Below, piece after piece: positions 8,742 through 16,326 of a stretch of DNA of 64,000 nt. Both the position numbers and the translations under genes were made by a program. Source of the stretch: Candidatus Obscuribacterales bacterium (GTDB lineage Bacteria > Cyanobacteriota > Vampirovibrionia > Obscuribacterales > Obscuribacteraceae); assembly GCA_021732085.1 (NCBI GenBank), contig JAKFVQ010000022.1:124001-188000 (forward strand). Reading direction: 5' to 3'. Position 1 is the stretch's first letter; every line of letters starts with the position of its first letter. The notes beneath the pieces were generated by a model. The model made no database searches, was not told where the DNA came from, and saw only the letters and a list, made by a program, of their open reading frames with translations.

Positions 8742-9225
8742 GTGTTTATGACGATCGATGAGTTTCTTAGACTAAGCTTCGTCCTCGTATTTACGATGAT
8801 TTCGAGCGTACCGGCATTGGCATGGAAGCCGGAGTCGGGAAGTGATTTGATTGGTACGAACCTTCCTGAGTTCGCATCGAGTTTGAAATGGCTTAACTGC
8901 GATCCAATCACAATGTCCAGTCTTAAAGGAAGGGTTGTATTCGTACGGTTTTGGATGGTCAATTGCCATGCGTGTCATGAGACGATGCCATCGGACTCGC
9001 CCAATCGATCGGGGCGGTTGGTGGTCGCCATCGTTTTTGATTGATCGCGAAGGACGAATCCGTTGGGTCCATCCCGGCGGTGCTTTGCCGATGTCAGATG
9101 ACGATGGAGCGGAGGCCCCAGCGTTCAAGGATTTGATTAAAAAGCTCGATCAGATTCTGCTAGAAAAACCAAGTGCTTCTCAGTCTGGCAGTGAAGGAGC
9201 AGTGACCACGCGTCTAGCTAAATAG
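8742..9225 (+). pseudogene. Broken TlpA/thioredoxin-like gene
   Basis: The first frame (GTG at 8742 or ATG at 8748 to stop at 9044) encodes an N-terminal signal-like segment ending in PALAWKP. It continues with a redoxin opening and the active-site region VRFWMVNCHACHETMP, with a C-x-x-C motif. The protein then runs into unrelated sequence and a stop. The second frame, ending at 9225, carries the late part of the same fold: SFLIDREGRIRWVHPGGAL, the 'P..flID..G.i.....G' strand, followed by a C-terminal helix. In intact TlpA-like proteins roughly 60-80 residues separate these motifs. Here almost none do, so the gene has lost its middle and changed frame. A sequencing error could explain the shift but not the deletion. 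Confidence 0.7.
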
Positions 9226-9663
9226 GTTGGCGTCGCGGGCGGATGCAACCAGCCAGTTTATTATTCCGGGCACGGCTAGTCCACCGACCACTCCGCAGCC
9301 TCCGAAGAGTACTTTACGGGAAGCATCTTTTGTTCCGGCAGCGACGTGCATGAACCCTAACATCATTGATGGACCGCCCCAGGCTATACCTAAGATTTCC
9401 AATCCGTTTGCGATGATGTTCAAGAGGGCTTCAATATTGGCGAGATTGTTCACTCGGACTTTGCCTGCTGTGTTAATGCCTGTGATGATGGTTGTATCCG
9501 CGCCCTTCGGTCCTATGCTTCCGAGTGCGGATGCTTTCAGTACAGGAATTCCAGCTTGTGCTGCCTGGAATTCGCTTTCATTGAGAAACTGCGCCTCTGC
9601 AGAAGACGGAGCAATTGCAAAAACCACGGTAACGAACATAATGCTCAAAAGAATACCCTTCAT
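9214..9663 (-). CDS. Small exported membrane protein, VirB2/TrbC pilin-like
   Basis: 149 residues starting at an ATG with GGGAGGG a few bases upstream. A longer reading from 9792 adds 43 residues with no signal character, so the inner start is preferred. The N-terminus is a clear signal peptide (KGILLSIMFVTVVFAIAPSSAEAQ). The mature part has a hydrophilic stretch, then two hydrophobic segments (about NIIANGLEILGIAWGGPSMM and VLFGGCGVVGGLAVPGIIN) separated by a short basic loop GTKDASRK. That layout matches VirB2/TrbC-type pilins, but no other type IV secretion gene is near, so this is a resemblance only. Its 3' end overlaps the end of the broken thioredoxin gene by 12 bp. Confidence 0.7.
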   Translation of the reverse strand: MKGILLSIMFVTVVFAIAPSSAEAQFLNESEFQAAQAGIPVLKASALGSIGPKGADTTIITGINTAGKVRVNNLANIEALLNIIANGLEILGIAWGGPSMMLGFMHVAAGTKDASRKVLFGGCGVVGGLAVPGIINWLVASARDANLFS

Positions 9664-9788
9664 ACACCCTCCCTCGAACCGTTTCGGTTCATGGAAAGAT
9701 AGTATGTCGAGCTGAGTTACCGAATTGTGGAAGCCTGGAAAAGACTGTAGTAGGTGAGCTTTTCGAGACAAATGAATAGTGGTTTCGC

Positions 9789-10709
9789 TCACTTTTTGGC
9801 GTCGCTGCCAGAGGAAGCCGAGGGGCTTGCAGTTTCTCGAATTGGCATATCAGGACCGGTGATCTCCATTTGGATTACATGCACACCTACTGAGTGTGGC
9901 ATGTAAAAATGCCCATCACGCATAGAGCAGATAGTTTTCATCCTCTCAAGCATTTTGTCTCTAAGTTCGTGACCTAAGCTGTTTGTTCTGCACGCGAGTA
10001 TGAAATTCAGTAGGGATTCGCCATTTTGCGAGTGCTTTTCGAAGCATTCGCTTACGTCCGCTTCGCTGCGTATTTGCTCGTATGTGTATTGAACGCCTAG
10101 AGAATTTAGTGCCGCATCAATTTCTTCCGGCAATAACACATTTGGTCTATAATCGGTGACTTCGTTTGATAATTGCAGGCGGAGATCTTGGTAGCCTTCT
10201 CTTGCGAAGTGCACGATTAGCAATTGTCCACCAGGCTTCAACATCTTGAGCGATTTCGCGAGTGCTTGTTTGTATTCTGGAATTAGACTGATGCTGTTTG
10301 TGAAATGTATCAGGTCAAACGACGCTGGCGATGTGAAGTCTTCGAAGAAGCATGGATAAACATCGAGTGTGACGTTCTCCAAATGGCGAGATTCGAAATT
10401 GCATACAATTTGCCTCCCTAGAACAGCGTTTGGCTCGACGGCGTGGTAATCGACAGCATTCAACTTAGCGACCAACAATTCTATTGCAGGTATATCGAAA
10501 TGCCCGCTGCCTGCTCCGACGGATAAGACTTGAAATCTGTCTCTTTCGAAACAGGCGGGAAGTGTGCGCTCCCATTGGGCGAACCATTCAAGGATGCACT
10601 GCACTAAGTTCGTTCGTTCTCTAAATAATGCAAGTCCCCTTGCAAACTCTTCGCTGCTAAGTGCTGTGATAGCGTGTTTTGCCGGGTGCGCTTGGGATAG
10701 GTCTATCAT
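9789..10709 (-). CDS. SAM-dependent methyltransferase, histamine N-methyltransferase-like
   Basis: 306 residues. SAM-binding motif I is VLSVGAGSGHFDI (61-73), with the acidic loop 'AVEPNA' at 90-95 and motif 'FDLIHFTNSISLIPEY' after it. Beyond the Rossmann core, the order of motifs follows vertebrate histamine N-methyltransferase as I remember it: VEP after motif I, LKPGGQLLIV, a helix that selects 'L..LGV.Y.Y', then DVSECF (218-223), NG and LLNFIL, matching DISDCF...NGDLLWDFL. The substrate is unknown; an imidazole amine is a guess from that resemblance. The C-terminal 20 residues are Ser-rich and probably disordered. The gene has no operon partner. Confidence 0.82.
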   Translation of the reverse strand: MIDLSQAHPAKHAITALSSEEFARGLALFRERTNLVQCILEWFAQWERTLPACFERDRFQVLSVGAGSGHFDIPAIELLVAKLNAVDYHAVEPNAVLGRQIVCNFESRHLENVTLDVYPCFFEDFTSPASFDLIHFTNSISLIPEYKQALAKSLKMLKPGGQLLIVHFAREGYQDLRLQLSNEVTDYRPNVLLPEEIDAALNSLGVQYTYEQIRSEADVSECFEKHSQNGESLLNFILACRTNSLGHELRDKMLERMKTICSMRDGHFYMPHSVGVHVIQMEITGPDMPIRETASPSASSGSDAKK

Positions 10710-10858
10710 AATCTTCTCTTTGTATCTCTGCCGTTCCTCTTGTACCTAATATTGTAGGAATCGAATGTAAGGGAACTGTGACTAAGGGGCAGTCGAATGC
10801 CCGAATCCCCTGCCAGGTGCGGCGTTCTATTGGCGCGGGTTACCCAAATTAGGACGGG

Positions 10859-10910
10859 GACATTTTGGCGACATTTCGAGGACAAGAGTGGGACGAATGA
10901 AATCTATTCT
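10859..10910 (+). promoter_or_regulatory. Phased GAC-box array with -10 element, upstream of subtilisin gene
   Basis: GAC trinucleotides begin at 10859, 10870, 10881 and 10892, exactly 11 bp apart. The units are GACATTTTGGC, GACATTTCGAG, GACAAGAGTGG and GACG. Nine bases after the last GACG lies TATTCT (10905-10910), a plausible -10 box; the third unit then overlaps the -35 position. The same array occurs at 12515 and 14093 with identical spacing. Four 11-bp direct repeats ending next to a -10 box resemble promoters activated by OmpR/PhoB-family regulators. Confidence 0.75.
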
Positions 10911-10965
10911 GTATTCATTCAAAGCGATGCCCTCGAAGAAATCGCTACCCAACCGGAGAAGAACA

Positions 10966-12456
10966 ATGAAATCTCGTGCGCAATACCTAACAGCCCTCTT
11001 CTGCGCTGTAACCGCCGTAGTAACCAATATCGCTCCTGCCGCAGCTTTCGAATTGAAGATGCCGACAAAACTACCGACACCGAAGCGTATGGCTAAATTG
11101 AAGTACACTCCAGATGTTCTAATCGTTGTGCCGGATGCAAAGCTTGATAATGACGACCTACAAGAAACGATGGAAAAGGTTCACGGCACGGTCATCGGAA
11201 GCATGGGCGAAGGCGACCTCAAGTGCCTCATCATCAAGACAGAGAAGGGTCAAATGGAAGAGACTGAGAAGGTTCTCACCAAAGACAAAAAGCATTTCGC
11301 TTCCGTCGGTCGCAATTACGCTGTTCCGTCAACAATGGTTCCTGGTATTGCAACCAACGCACAATTTGCCAGCCAATGGCACTTGCAAGCAATTCACTGC
11401 CCAGATGCCTGGGACACCGCAACCGGCAAGGGCGTTCGGGTCGCAGTATTCGATACCGGCTGCGCTGCCTCCAATCCTGACCTGGCAGGCAAGACCAACA
11501 AAGGATTTGACGCATTTGGCGCAGTCGGCAAAATCACCGGTGCACTCGGTATGCTTCCCGCAGTAATGCAACCAGGCGTCACAGAACTGGCAGGTATGGC
11601 CGCCGGACTTCTCGGTGGACGCGCTGACCAAGACAACGGAGCCGGTTCGCACGGCACTGTAGTAGCCACCACAATTGCAGCTACCATGAACAACAGTCAC
11701 GCAGGTGTCGGTGTTGCACCGAACTGCGGAATCTACCCGGTCCGCATCTCCGAGAACAAGAGCCCGTTTGACAAAGACCACTCCTACACAACCGACATCG
11801 AAATGATCGCCGGAATGATTCACGTCATGTCCAAGCCAGACATCCGCATCGTCAACATCAGCTACAACTTCCCGGTCGGCGGATTCCACAACGCGGCCCT
11901 GCACCCAGCGCTCCACGTCTACTTCAAGAAGTTCTTCTACGAACCCCACCACAGCGGCTTGGTATTCATGTCCGCAGGCAACGAATCCTTCCCTGATCCA
12001 ACACCTCCTGTTCCTTACCTCTGCGTAGTCAGCGCTGTTGATAGAGATGGTACGCTTGCTGACAGAGAAACCTGGGGGTCAAACTACGGACCAGCTGTCA
12101 TGTTCACTGCACCTGGAGTTGAAGTGGGTTGCACTGACAAGCGTGGTGACGAAACGTTCGCCGACGGTACATCGCTCTCCTGCCCAATCGTAGCTGGTGT
12201 CGCCGCCCTCATCATGGACAAGAAGCCCTACGCTCCAAACTGGGAAATCCTCCGCACGATGATCTCAAGCTGCAAGAAAATCAAAGGCGCACCGGTCTTC
12301 ACTCCCTACTACGGCTGGGGCATGCCGGATGCATACTGCGCAGTTACCGGCAATGATCCCAAGCCAGTCATTGAAAGTAAGTTCAGTTCCACGAGTTCTA
12401 CCAGTTCAAAACTCAATGTCTCCGCTGGACACGCTGCTCGCAGAACCAAGAGCTAG
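10966..12456 (+). CDS. Secreted subtilisin-like serine protease (S8)
   Basis: 496 residues from an ATG with GGAGAAG upstream; a longer reading from 10888 would place the signal peptide internally. The signal peptide is AQYLTALFCAVTAVVTNIAPAAAF. Residues about 48-120 look like an I9-type inhibitory propeptide (DVLIVVPDAKLDNDDLQ...). The catalytic domain has Asp163 (VAVFDTGC), His229 (GAGSHGTVVA), oxyanion Asn339 (MSAGNES) and Ser403 (DGTSLSCPIVAGVAAL). The C-terminal tail is Ser/Thr-rich. It is the first of three tandem units sharing the GAC-box array. The following genes encode Tad-type pseudopilins, so the protease may process or release surface proteins; that role is inferred. Confidence 0.93.
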   Translation: MKSRAQYLTALFCAVTAVVTNIAPAAAFELKMPTKLPTPKRMAKLKYTPDVLIVVPDAKLDNDDLQETMEKVHGTVIGSMGEGDLKCLIIKTEKGQMEETEKVLTKDKKHFASVGRNYAVPSTMVPGIATNAQFASQWHLQAIHCPDAWDTATGKGVRVAVFDTGCAASNPDLAGKTNKGFDAFGAVGKITGALGMLPAVMQPGVTELAGMAAGLLGGRADQDNGAGSHGTVVATTIAATMNNSHAGVGVAPNCGIYPVRISENKSPFDKDHSYTTDIEMIAGMIHVMSKPDIRIVNISYNFPVGGFHNAALHPALHVYFKKFFYEPHHSGLVFMSAGNESFPDPTPPVPYLCVVSAVDRDGTLADRETWGSNYGPAVMFTAPGVEVGCTDKRGDETFADGTSLSCPIVAGVAALIMDKKPYAPNWEILRTMISSCKKIKGAPVFTPYYGWGMPDAYCAVTGNDPKPVIESKFSSTSSTSSKLNVSAGHAARRTKS

Positions 12457-12514
12457 TTCGAAGGAAATTGATGAAGCGGGGTGGGATGAAAATCCTGCCC
12501 CGCTTCGCTTTGGG

Positions 12515-12566
12515 GACATTTTGGAGACAAATGGCGGACAAGACAGGGACGAACGGTGGCTATCCT
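12515..12566 (+). promoter_or_regulatory. Phased GAC-box array with -10 element, upstream of TadE-like gene
   Basis: GAC boxes begin at 12515, 12526, 12537 and 12548, again exactly 11 bp apart. After the last GACG, nine bases precede TATCCT (12561-12566). The TadE-like start codon lies 37 bp beyond. Against the copy at 10859 the GAC positions, the first TTTTGG spacer and the -10 distance are conserved, while the third and fourth spacers differ. Confidence 0.75.
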
Positions 12567-12602
12567 TATTTTCATTGAGAGACACACCGGAGATTCAGTG
12601 AA

Positions 12603-13100
12603 ATGGCTAGCAGCAAAGCAACTAGGAATAACTCGAGAAAGAGCGGACAATCGCTGGTCGAGTTGGGCGTCGGACTGATGGTCCTGATTCCGATTCTCTT
12701 GGCGATGCTAAACTGCCTTTTCATCGCAATCGGCGCTTCGCTCAATGAATTCGTTTGCCGAGATGCTGCCCGCGCCGCAGCTTCAGGACCGCCCTCCGCA
12801 ATGCGCGTTGGTTCGAACCGCACGGTGCGGACTGGAGCTCCGAAAGAACGCGTTGTGGCTGTAATCAACAAGGTCTACTATTCCGGACTTCCGATGAAAG
12901 TAAGAGAGAACGCAACGATTGTTGAGACAGTGCGCGATGTCCCTCCGCAGTCTGAGGGCGGCGCAATCGACGGTGAAGTTTCGGTCAGCACAACAATCGA
13001 TATTTATGTACCAGTGCAAGTTCAAGGACTGGATTCTCACGTGGTCCTCAAGTCCAAGCACATCGTACCGATTACCTACATGCGCCGCGCAGAATCCTAA
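12603..13100 (+). CDS. TadE-like pseudopilin
   Basis: 165 residues. The N-terminus is basic and polar (SSKATRNNSRK), then SGQSLVELGVGLMVLIPILLAMLNCLF. This is the TadE/TadG signature: a Gly-Gln-(S)-x-VE motif at the membrane border followed by one hydrophobic helix, which anchors the protein or makes it a pseudopilin subunit. The exposed part has 'FVCRDAARAAASGP', the helix typical of TadE, and ends with a basic, beta-rich region. It is separated by 63 bp from the next gene, which lacks its own GAC array, so both probably share the promoter at 12515. Confidence 0.85.
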   Translation: MASSKATRNNSRKSGQSLVELGVGLMVLIPILLAMLNCLFIAIGASLNEFVCRDAARAAASGPPSAMRVGSNRTVRTGAPKERVVAVINKVYYSGLPMKVRENATIVETVRDVPPQSEGGAIDGEVSVSTTIDIYVPVQVQGLDSHVVLKSKHIVPITYMRRAES

Positions 13101-13163
13101 GAAAGCGCGCTAGTAAAAACAACAAGTCATCACACAAAACAACTAAGAGCAGAGGACAGAACA

Positions 13164-14036
13164 ATGGATAGAATGAGCCGCCGGCAACGAAATCAGAAAG
13201 GTAATATGCTGATATTCGTCACGCTAGCAATGTGTTTTCTCACCGTAGGGCTCGTGATTGCTGGTTCATATGCCGGAGTGTTCTTTGCGCAAAGCCGCTT
13301 GCAATCATCGGCTGACGAGATTGCACTAGCCGGTGCTCGCAAGTTGAATGAGTTCAATCGTTTAGGTCAGATGAATGACATGGTCGCGCGATGCCGCCAG
13401 CTGGTCTACGCAAGTAACAAGCAGATGGTTGAGGTTGAAGGATATCGCAACAACCCGTTGATGGAAAAACTCACTCGCCAACTGGATGATGAAGCTATGG
13501 AAAGCGCTGAGAATCTCGATTTCGAAAGACGCAAACTCGCTACTGTAGCCAATGAAGATGCTAGAGCAACAATGAAGCAAAAATTCGAGCAAATTAGAGA
13601 CAGCTATAAAATTACCTTGCCCTGGCTAAAGATCGACGCTCCTGGCATGGTTATCAGCGATACCGGTTCGGTTAAGGGAATGCAATCCAATGCGCAAGAG
13701 CTGGAAGGTTTTCCGGAACTGGCTCAGGAAGACAAGCGCAACATTATCGATGGCAAGCCGACAAGTCTTTACCGCGCGGAAAATGATGCCAGATTGCCAA
13801 TCTCCAATAGCCCGACATTCAAATTCTCCCCCCTCCCTCCGGCTGTAGGCAATGAAATGGCTCCTGCACGTGCAGTGCTGCCAGGCGATTTCAAGGCTGT
13901 TCCAGGTGATTACGCTCCATGCACCGCACGGGCTGGGCTTCGTATCAATGTCGGGACTGGCCTCGGACCGCAAGGCAACGGCAATCTTCAGGTTATTGCA
14001 GCTGCAGTCGCGACCGGCGGTGGGCTCTGGCAATAG
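13164..14036 (+). CDS. TadG-like membrane-anchored protein
   Basis: 290 residues. The start is NQKGNMLIFVTLAMCFLTVGLVIAGSYAGVFFAQSRLQSSADEIALAGARKLN. It combines a short basic N-terminus, a 'G...i.f...l' transmembrane helix, and the 'r..LQ.aaDaAALAGA..L' helix that marks TadG proteins of Flp pilus systems. The rest is exposed, with a charged helical stretch (about 80-150) and a Pro-rich part. No von Willebrand domain is visible, so it is shorter than classical TadG. It probably works at the inner membrane or cell surface with the two TadE-like proteins beside it. No tadA, tadB, tadC or rcpA gene is in the window. Confidence 0.8.
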   Translation: MDRMSRRQRNQKGNMLIFVTLAMCFLTVGLVIAGSYAGVFFAQSRLQSSADEIALAGARKLNEFNRLGQMNDMVARCRQLVYASNKQMVEVEGYRNNPLMEKLTRQLDDEAMESAENLDFERRKLATVANEDARATMKQKFEQIRDSYKITLPWLKIDAPGMVISDTGSVKGMQSNAQELEGFPELAQEDKRNIIDGKPTSLYRAENDARLPISNSPTFKFSPLPPAVGNEMAPARAVLPGDFKAVPGDYAPCTARAGLRINVGTGLGPQGNGNLQVIAAAVATGGGLWQ

Positions 14037-14092
14037 GGACCAGTCACCACGAATGCCCGCAAACTAACTGCTACTGGCAGTTCTCCCCTGGG

Positions 14093-14144
14093 GACAATTT
14101 GGAGACATTCCAGGGACAAGAGGGGGACGCTTGCTCGTTATTCT
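14093..14144 (+). promoter_or_regulatory. Phased GAC-box array with -10 element, upstream of second TadE-like gene
   Basis: GAC boxes begin at 14093, 14104, 14115 and 14126, all 11 bp apart. After the last GACG, nine bases precede TATTCT (14139-14144). The distance from last GAC to -10 (13 bp) equals that of the other two arrays. The start codon of the downstream gene is 64 bp beyond the -10 box. Confidence 0.75.
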
Positions 14145-14207
14145 AGTTCTTACAAACGGGAAGGCAATCAGACCGACCCAGTTTCCAAAGAGAATGGAGC
14201 AAGGACA

Positions 14208-14786
14208 ATGACTATGCAAACAACGAAAGGAACTGCACGAAACAAACGAGGCTCTCTCACCGAATTCGGTGCCGCCTTGTCAGTCTTCTTCTGTTGCGTT
14301 TTCGTCCCGTTAGTGGACATTTCATTTGTGCCTGCTCGCTACCTCCTCACTTACACCAACATGGATCGCGTTGTGCATCGCATGGCGTTGACGGAGAAAC
14401 GCAGCCTTGCCCTCAAATACTTGCATGGCGATCCGACATGGAAAAAAATAGTTGAAGGATGGGGCGTAACCGTAAAAGACGTAAAAGCTAGCCTCGTGGT
14501 CTGCGAGCAAGGTGGAAGTACAAAACTAACACTTGCTGAGAATTCCAGAGTTCCAAATGCATTTTTGCCGAACGGCTCGAAGCTCCCAAATGGGGGCAGC
14601 TCATATGCCCTGGAAATCACGACTACTGTAGACATCCCTCCGCTCTACAGCAGCAAAGTAGGCTTGCCTGGCTTCACACAACCGATTGAATTCAAGTTTC
14701 GCAATAGAGCTCAGTGGGAGAATCTCAGCCCTGACCCCTACACAACAACTGATCCTAAAGCACCACAGTATTACATTAACGAATAG
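14208..14786 (+). CDS. TadE-like pseudopilin (second)
   Basis: 192 residues. After a basic start (TKGTARNKRGS) comes LTEFGAALSVFFCCVFVPLVDISFVPARYLL, a TadE-like border motif with Glu followed by one transmembrane helix, then 'DRVVHRMALTEKRSLALKYL'. The exposed region contains a GGSSYALEITTTVDIPPL strand and ends with a beta-rich segment. It is more divergent from TadE than the 12.6-kb gene. It is followed 48 bp later by a small secreted protein on the same strand. Its own GAC-box promoter puts it in the same regulon as the protease. Confidence 0.78.
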   Translation: MTMQTTKGTARNKRGSLTEFGAALSVFFCCVFVPLVDISFVPARYLLTYTNMDRVVHRMALTEKRSLALKYLHGDPTWKKIVEGWGVTVKDVKASLVVCEQGGSTKLTLAENSRVPNAFLPNGSKLPNGGSSYALEITTTVDIPPLYSSKVGLPGFTQPIEFKFRNRAQWENLSPDPYTTTDPKAPQYYINE

Positions 14787-14834
14787 TCCAGTTAACAAGT
14801 TTCACGCTTAAATCAAAAAGGAAGAGTAAATAAA

Positions 14835-15440
14835 ATGTCGCGTCGAGTTTCATCACTAATCGCAATGATGGTCGTTTTAGCTTCAATGCTTGTTAGCAGT
14901 AACAACGCGCCTAGCTCAGCTGAAGTGGACAAGTTGTACGATTACACAATCTGCCTGACGACGCAACACCTCGAACGCCAATTCAAATTCAAGGGCTCAC
15001 AACTCGAAGACAAGATTGATCGCTTGGATGCTGATGTTTACGTCAAAGACGATGAAGAAAATGCGTCGCCCTACAAGAGTATGTGGTATGCGCAAGGCAA
15101 GCCGCTCGGGCTCGAAATGTTCAATCAGTTAGCTGTAGAAAAAGGACACGGAGTTTGTCTTCGAGTCAAACACAAAACAGCTCAGCCGTCCCAAGCTGAA
15201 GTGAAAGCTGCCGCAAATGCAATCCTCCGTATGTGGGTTGATGCACGTCTGAATCAAAGCGCTGTGATTGTGGTTAAAGTTCCTGGCGATTCCTTTTATT
15301 CCATAATCGATGATTTGCGCAATCAGGGTATGGATGTTGCACCAGAACTTGAACTCGGAGCTGACAGCAAGGATTCCATGACGCTCTTAATTGAATCAGA
15401 CTCTGTTGGGCAAAAGCATCAGCGCCTGACCTACAGATAG
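14835..15440 (+). CDS. Secreted hypothetical protein
   Basis: 201 residues with a signal peptide (VSSLIAMMVVLASMLVSSNNAPSSA). A GGAAGAG ribosome-binding site lies just upstream. The mature part starts EVDKLYDYTICLTTQHLERQFKFKGSQLEDKIDRLDADVYVKDDEEN, a mixed, charged sequence with two cysteines in total and no repeat. I recognise no family. It is probably cotranscribed with the TadE-like gene in front and is likely a periplasmic or extracellular partner of the pseudopilin-like set. Confidence 0.75.
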   Translation: MSRRVSSLIAMMVVLASMLVSSNNAPSSAEVDKLYDYTICLTTQHLERQFKFKGSQLEDKIDRLDADVYVKDDEENASPYKSMWYAQGKPLGLEMFNQLAVEKGHGVCLRVKHKTAQPSQAEVKAAANAILRMWVDARLNQSAVIVVKVPGDSFYSIIDDLRNQGMDVAPELELGADSKDSMTLLIESDSVGQKHQRLTYR

Positions 15441-15450
15441 GATGAGTGAT

Positions 15451-15609
15451 TTAGAAGGTGGGTTTCCACCATGGAAAGCTCAGCCACCACGAGCCGCCAC
15501 CAAATTTTTTAGAATGAGTTTTTGTGTCGTTCAGTTCTTTTAGCTTTCTAGGTAAGGTCTTACGTGTTTTCTCGTGTCGGTCGTTTTTACTGTAATTGGA
15601 ATCAGACAT
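15451..15609 (-). CDS. Small basic protein with paired Trp motif (52 aa)
   Basis: An ATG at 15609 is preceded by GGAGGAAACGCAG, a near-perfect ribosome-binding site. The frame reads MSDSNYSKNDRHEKTRK... and ends GGGSWWLSFPWWKPTF before a TAA. It is strongly basic in the first 35 residues and has two Trp pairs separated by LSFP in the last 15, which suggests membrane-surface or protein binding. No family is recognised. It occupies what would otherwise be a 430-bp gap. Coding status rests on the ribosome-binding site and composition. Confidence 0.5.
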   Translation of the reverse strand: MSDSNYSKNDRHEKTRKTLPRKLKELNDTKTHSKKFGGGSWWLSFPWWKPTF

Positions 15610-15868
15610 CTGCGTTTCCTCCAGAGTCTAGTACGAACAGTGGATACCAAAAATCTTCGTGTTCTTCGCGCGAGTCTTGCCTTGCTTAGGCATTAATATA
15701 GGTGAGGCTAAGGGAAGCCTATGTGAATAATATAAATGACGATTGTGAGGGACACGTGGAGACCCATAGGCTCATCTTCCGCTATCGAAGTGGATAAATC
15801 TGTCGCGGCCTGTGTGCTATCGTTGTCTCGGGTTTACTGCCAGGGCTTTCCATGGACACGGAATTTAA

Positions 15869-16183
15869 ATGAAAAAGATACGTCATTTTGTAGCGTTCAA
15901 CTTCAAGGAAGAGACAAGCGAAGCGCAGATAGAAAAAATCTGCAAGGCATTCAGATCATTGAAGGATGAAATCCCAGGAGTTGAGTCATTTGAAGGTGGA
16001 ATGAATGTGAGCCCCGAAAATCTCAACATGGGTTTTACTTGGGGCTTTCTGCTAACGTTTGGCAACGAGCAGGCACGTGATGAGTATCTGGTCCATGTCT
16101 CGCACCAGAAGTTTGTCGCTCAGCTGCTTCCGCTTATACAAGGTGCATTCGTCTTTGATTACAATGATCAGTTTGTTGTGTAA
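15869..16183 (+). CDS. Dabb (stress-responsive A/B barrel) domain protein
   Basis: 104 residues, one Dabb domain: 'IRHFVAFNFKEETSEAQIEKICKAFRSLKDEIPGVESFEGGMNVSPE', then GFTWGFLLTFGNEQARDEYLVHVSHQKFV. The opening 'H.v.fkfk', the 'ipgv..f..G.n.s.e' turn and the 'Y..hp.H..fv' motif are all present. Family members form dimeric alpha/beta barrels in the cytosol; some act in stress responses or as small-molecule enzymes, and the substrate here is not readable. The gene stands alone and faces a TPR gene across a strong hairpin. Confidence 0.88.
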   Translation: MKKIRHFVAFNFKEETSEAQIEKICKAFRSLKDEIPGVESFEGGMNVSPENLNMGFTWGFLLTFGNEQARDEYLVHVSHQKFVAQLLPLIQGAFVFDYNDQFVV

Positions 16184-16254
16184 ATGAAATTGAATCGGAT
16201 GAGGCACCGCTTAGGCAAGATGCTAATTGCAGGAATTAATTAATTCTTGAGTTT

Positions 16255-16307
16255 AAGCCGATTCCCACCAGCAAAGTCATATGACTTACACCAGTGGGAA
16301 TCGGCTT
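16255..16307. repeat. Long hairpin with nested palindrome between convergent genes
   Basis: A perfect 14-bp inverted repeat, AAGCCGATTCCCAC (16255-16268) and its complement (16294-16307), encloses 25 bases. Within those lies another perfect 14-bp palindrome, AAGTCATATGACTT. No T-run follows on either strand, so a simple Rho-independent terminator is not certain, though the position between the ends of convergent genes suits transcription termination. Confidence 0.6.
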
Positions 16308-16326
16308 GTAACTGGGACTGCGGAGC

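Noticed and set aside
9214..9663. Evidence for a type IV secretion locus
   Set aside because: Only a single two-helix pilin-like protein is seen; no VirB4, VirB6, VirB9-VirB11 or relaxase gene is in the window.
9664..9792. N-terminal extension of the VirB2/TrbC-like protein
   Set aside because: The inner ATG has a GGGAGGG site and begins a clean signal peptide; the extension would bury it.
11329..11952. 207-codon minus frame opposite the subtilisin gene
   Set aside because: The plus frame carries all catalytic residues; the minus frame is a shadow.
15736..15969. 77-codon plus frame before the Dabb gene
   Set aside because: It overlaps the Dabb start in another frame, has no ribosome-binding site and no recognisable protein features.
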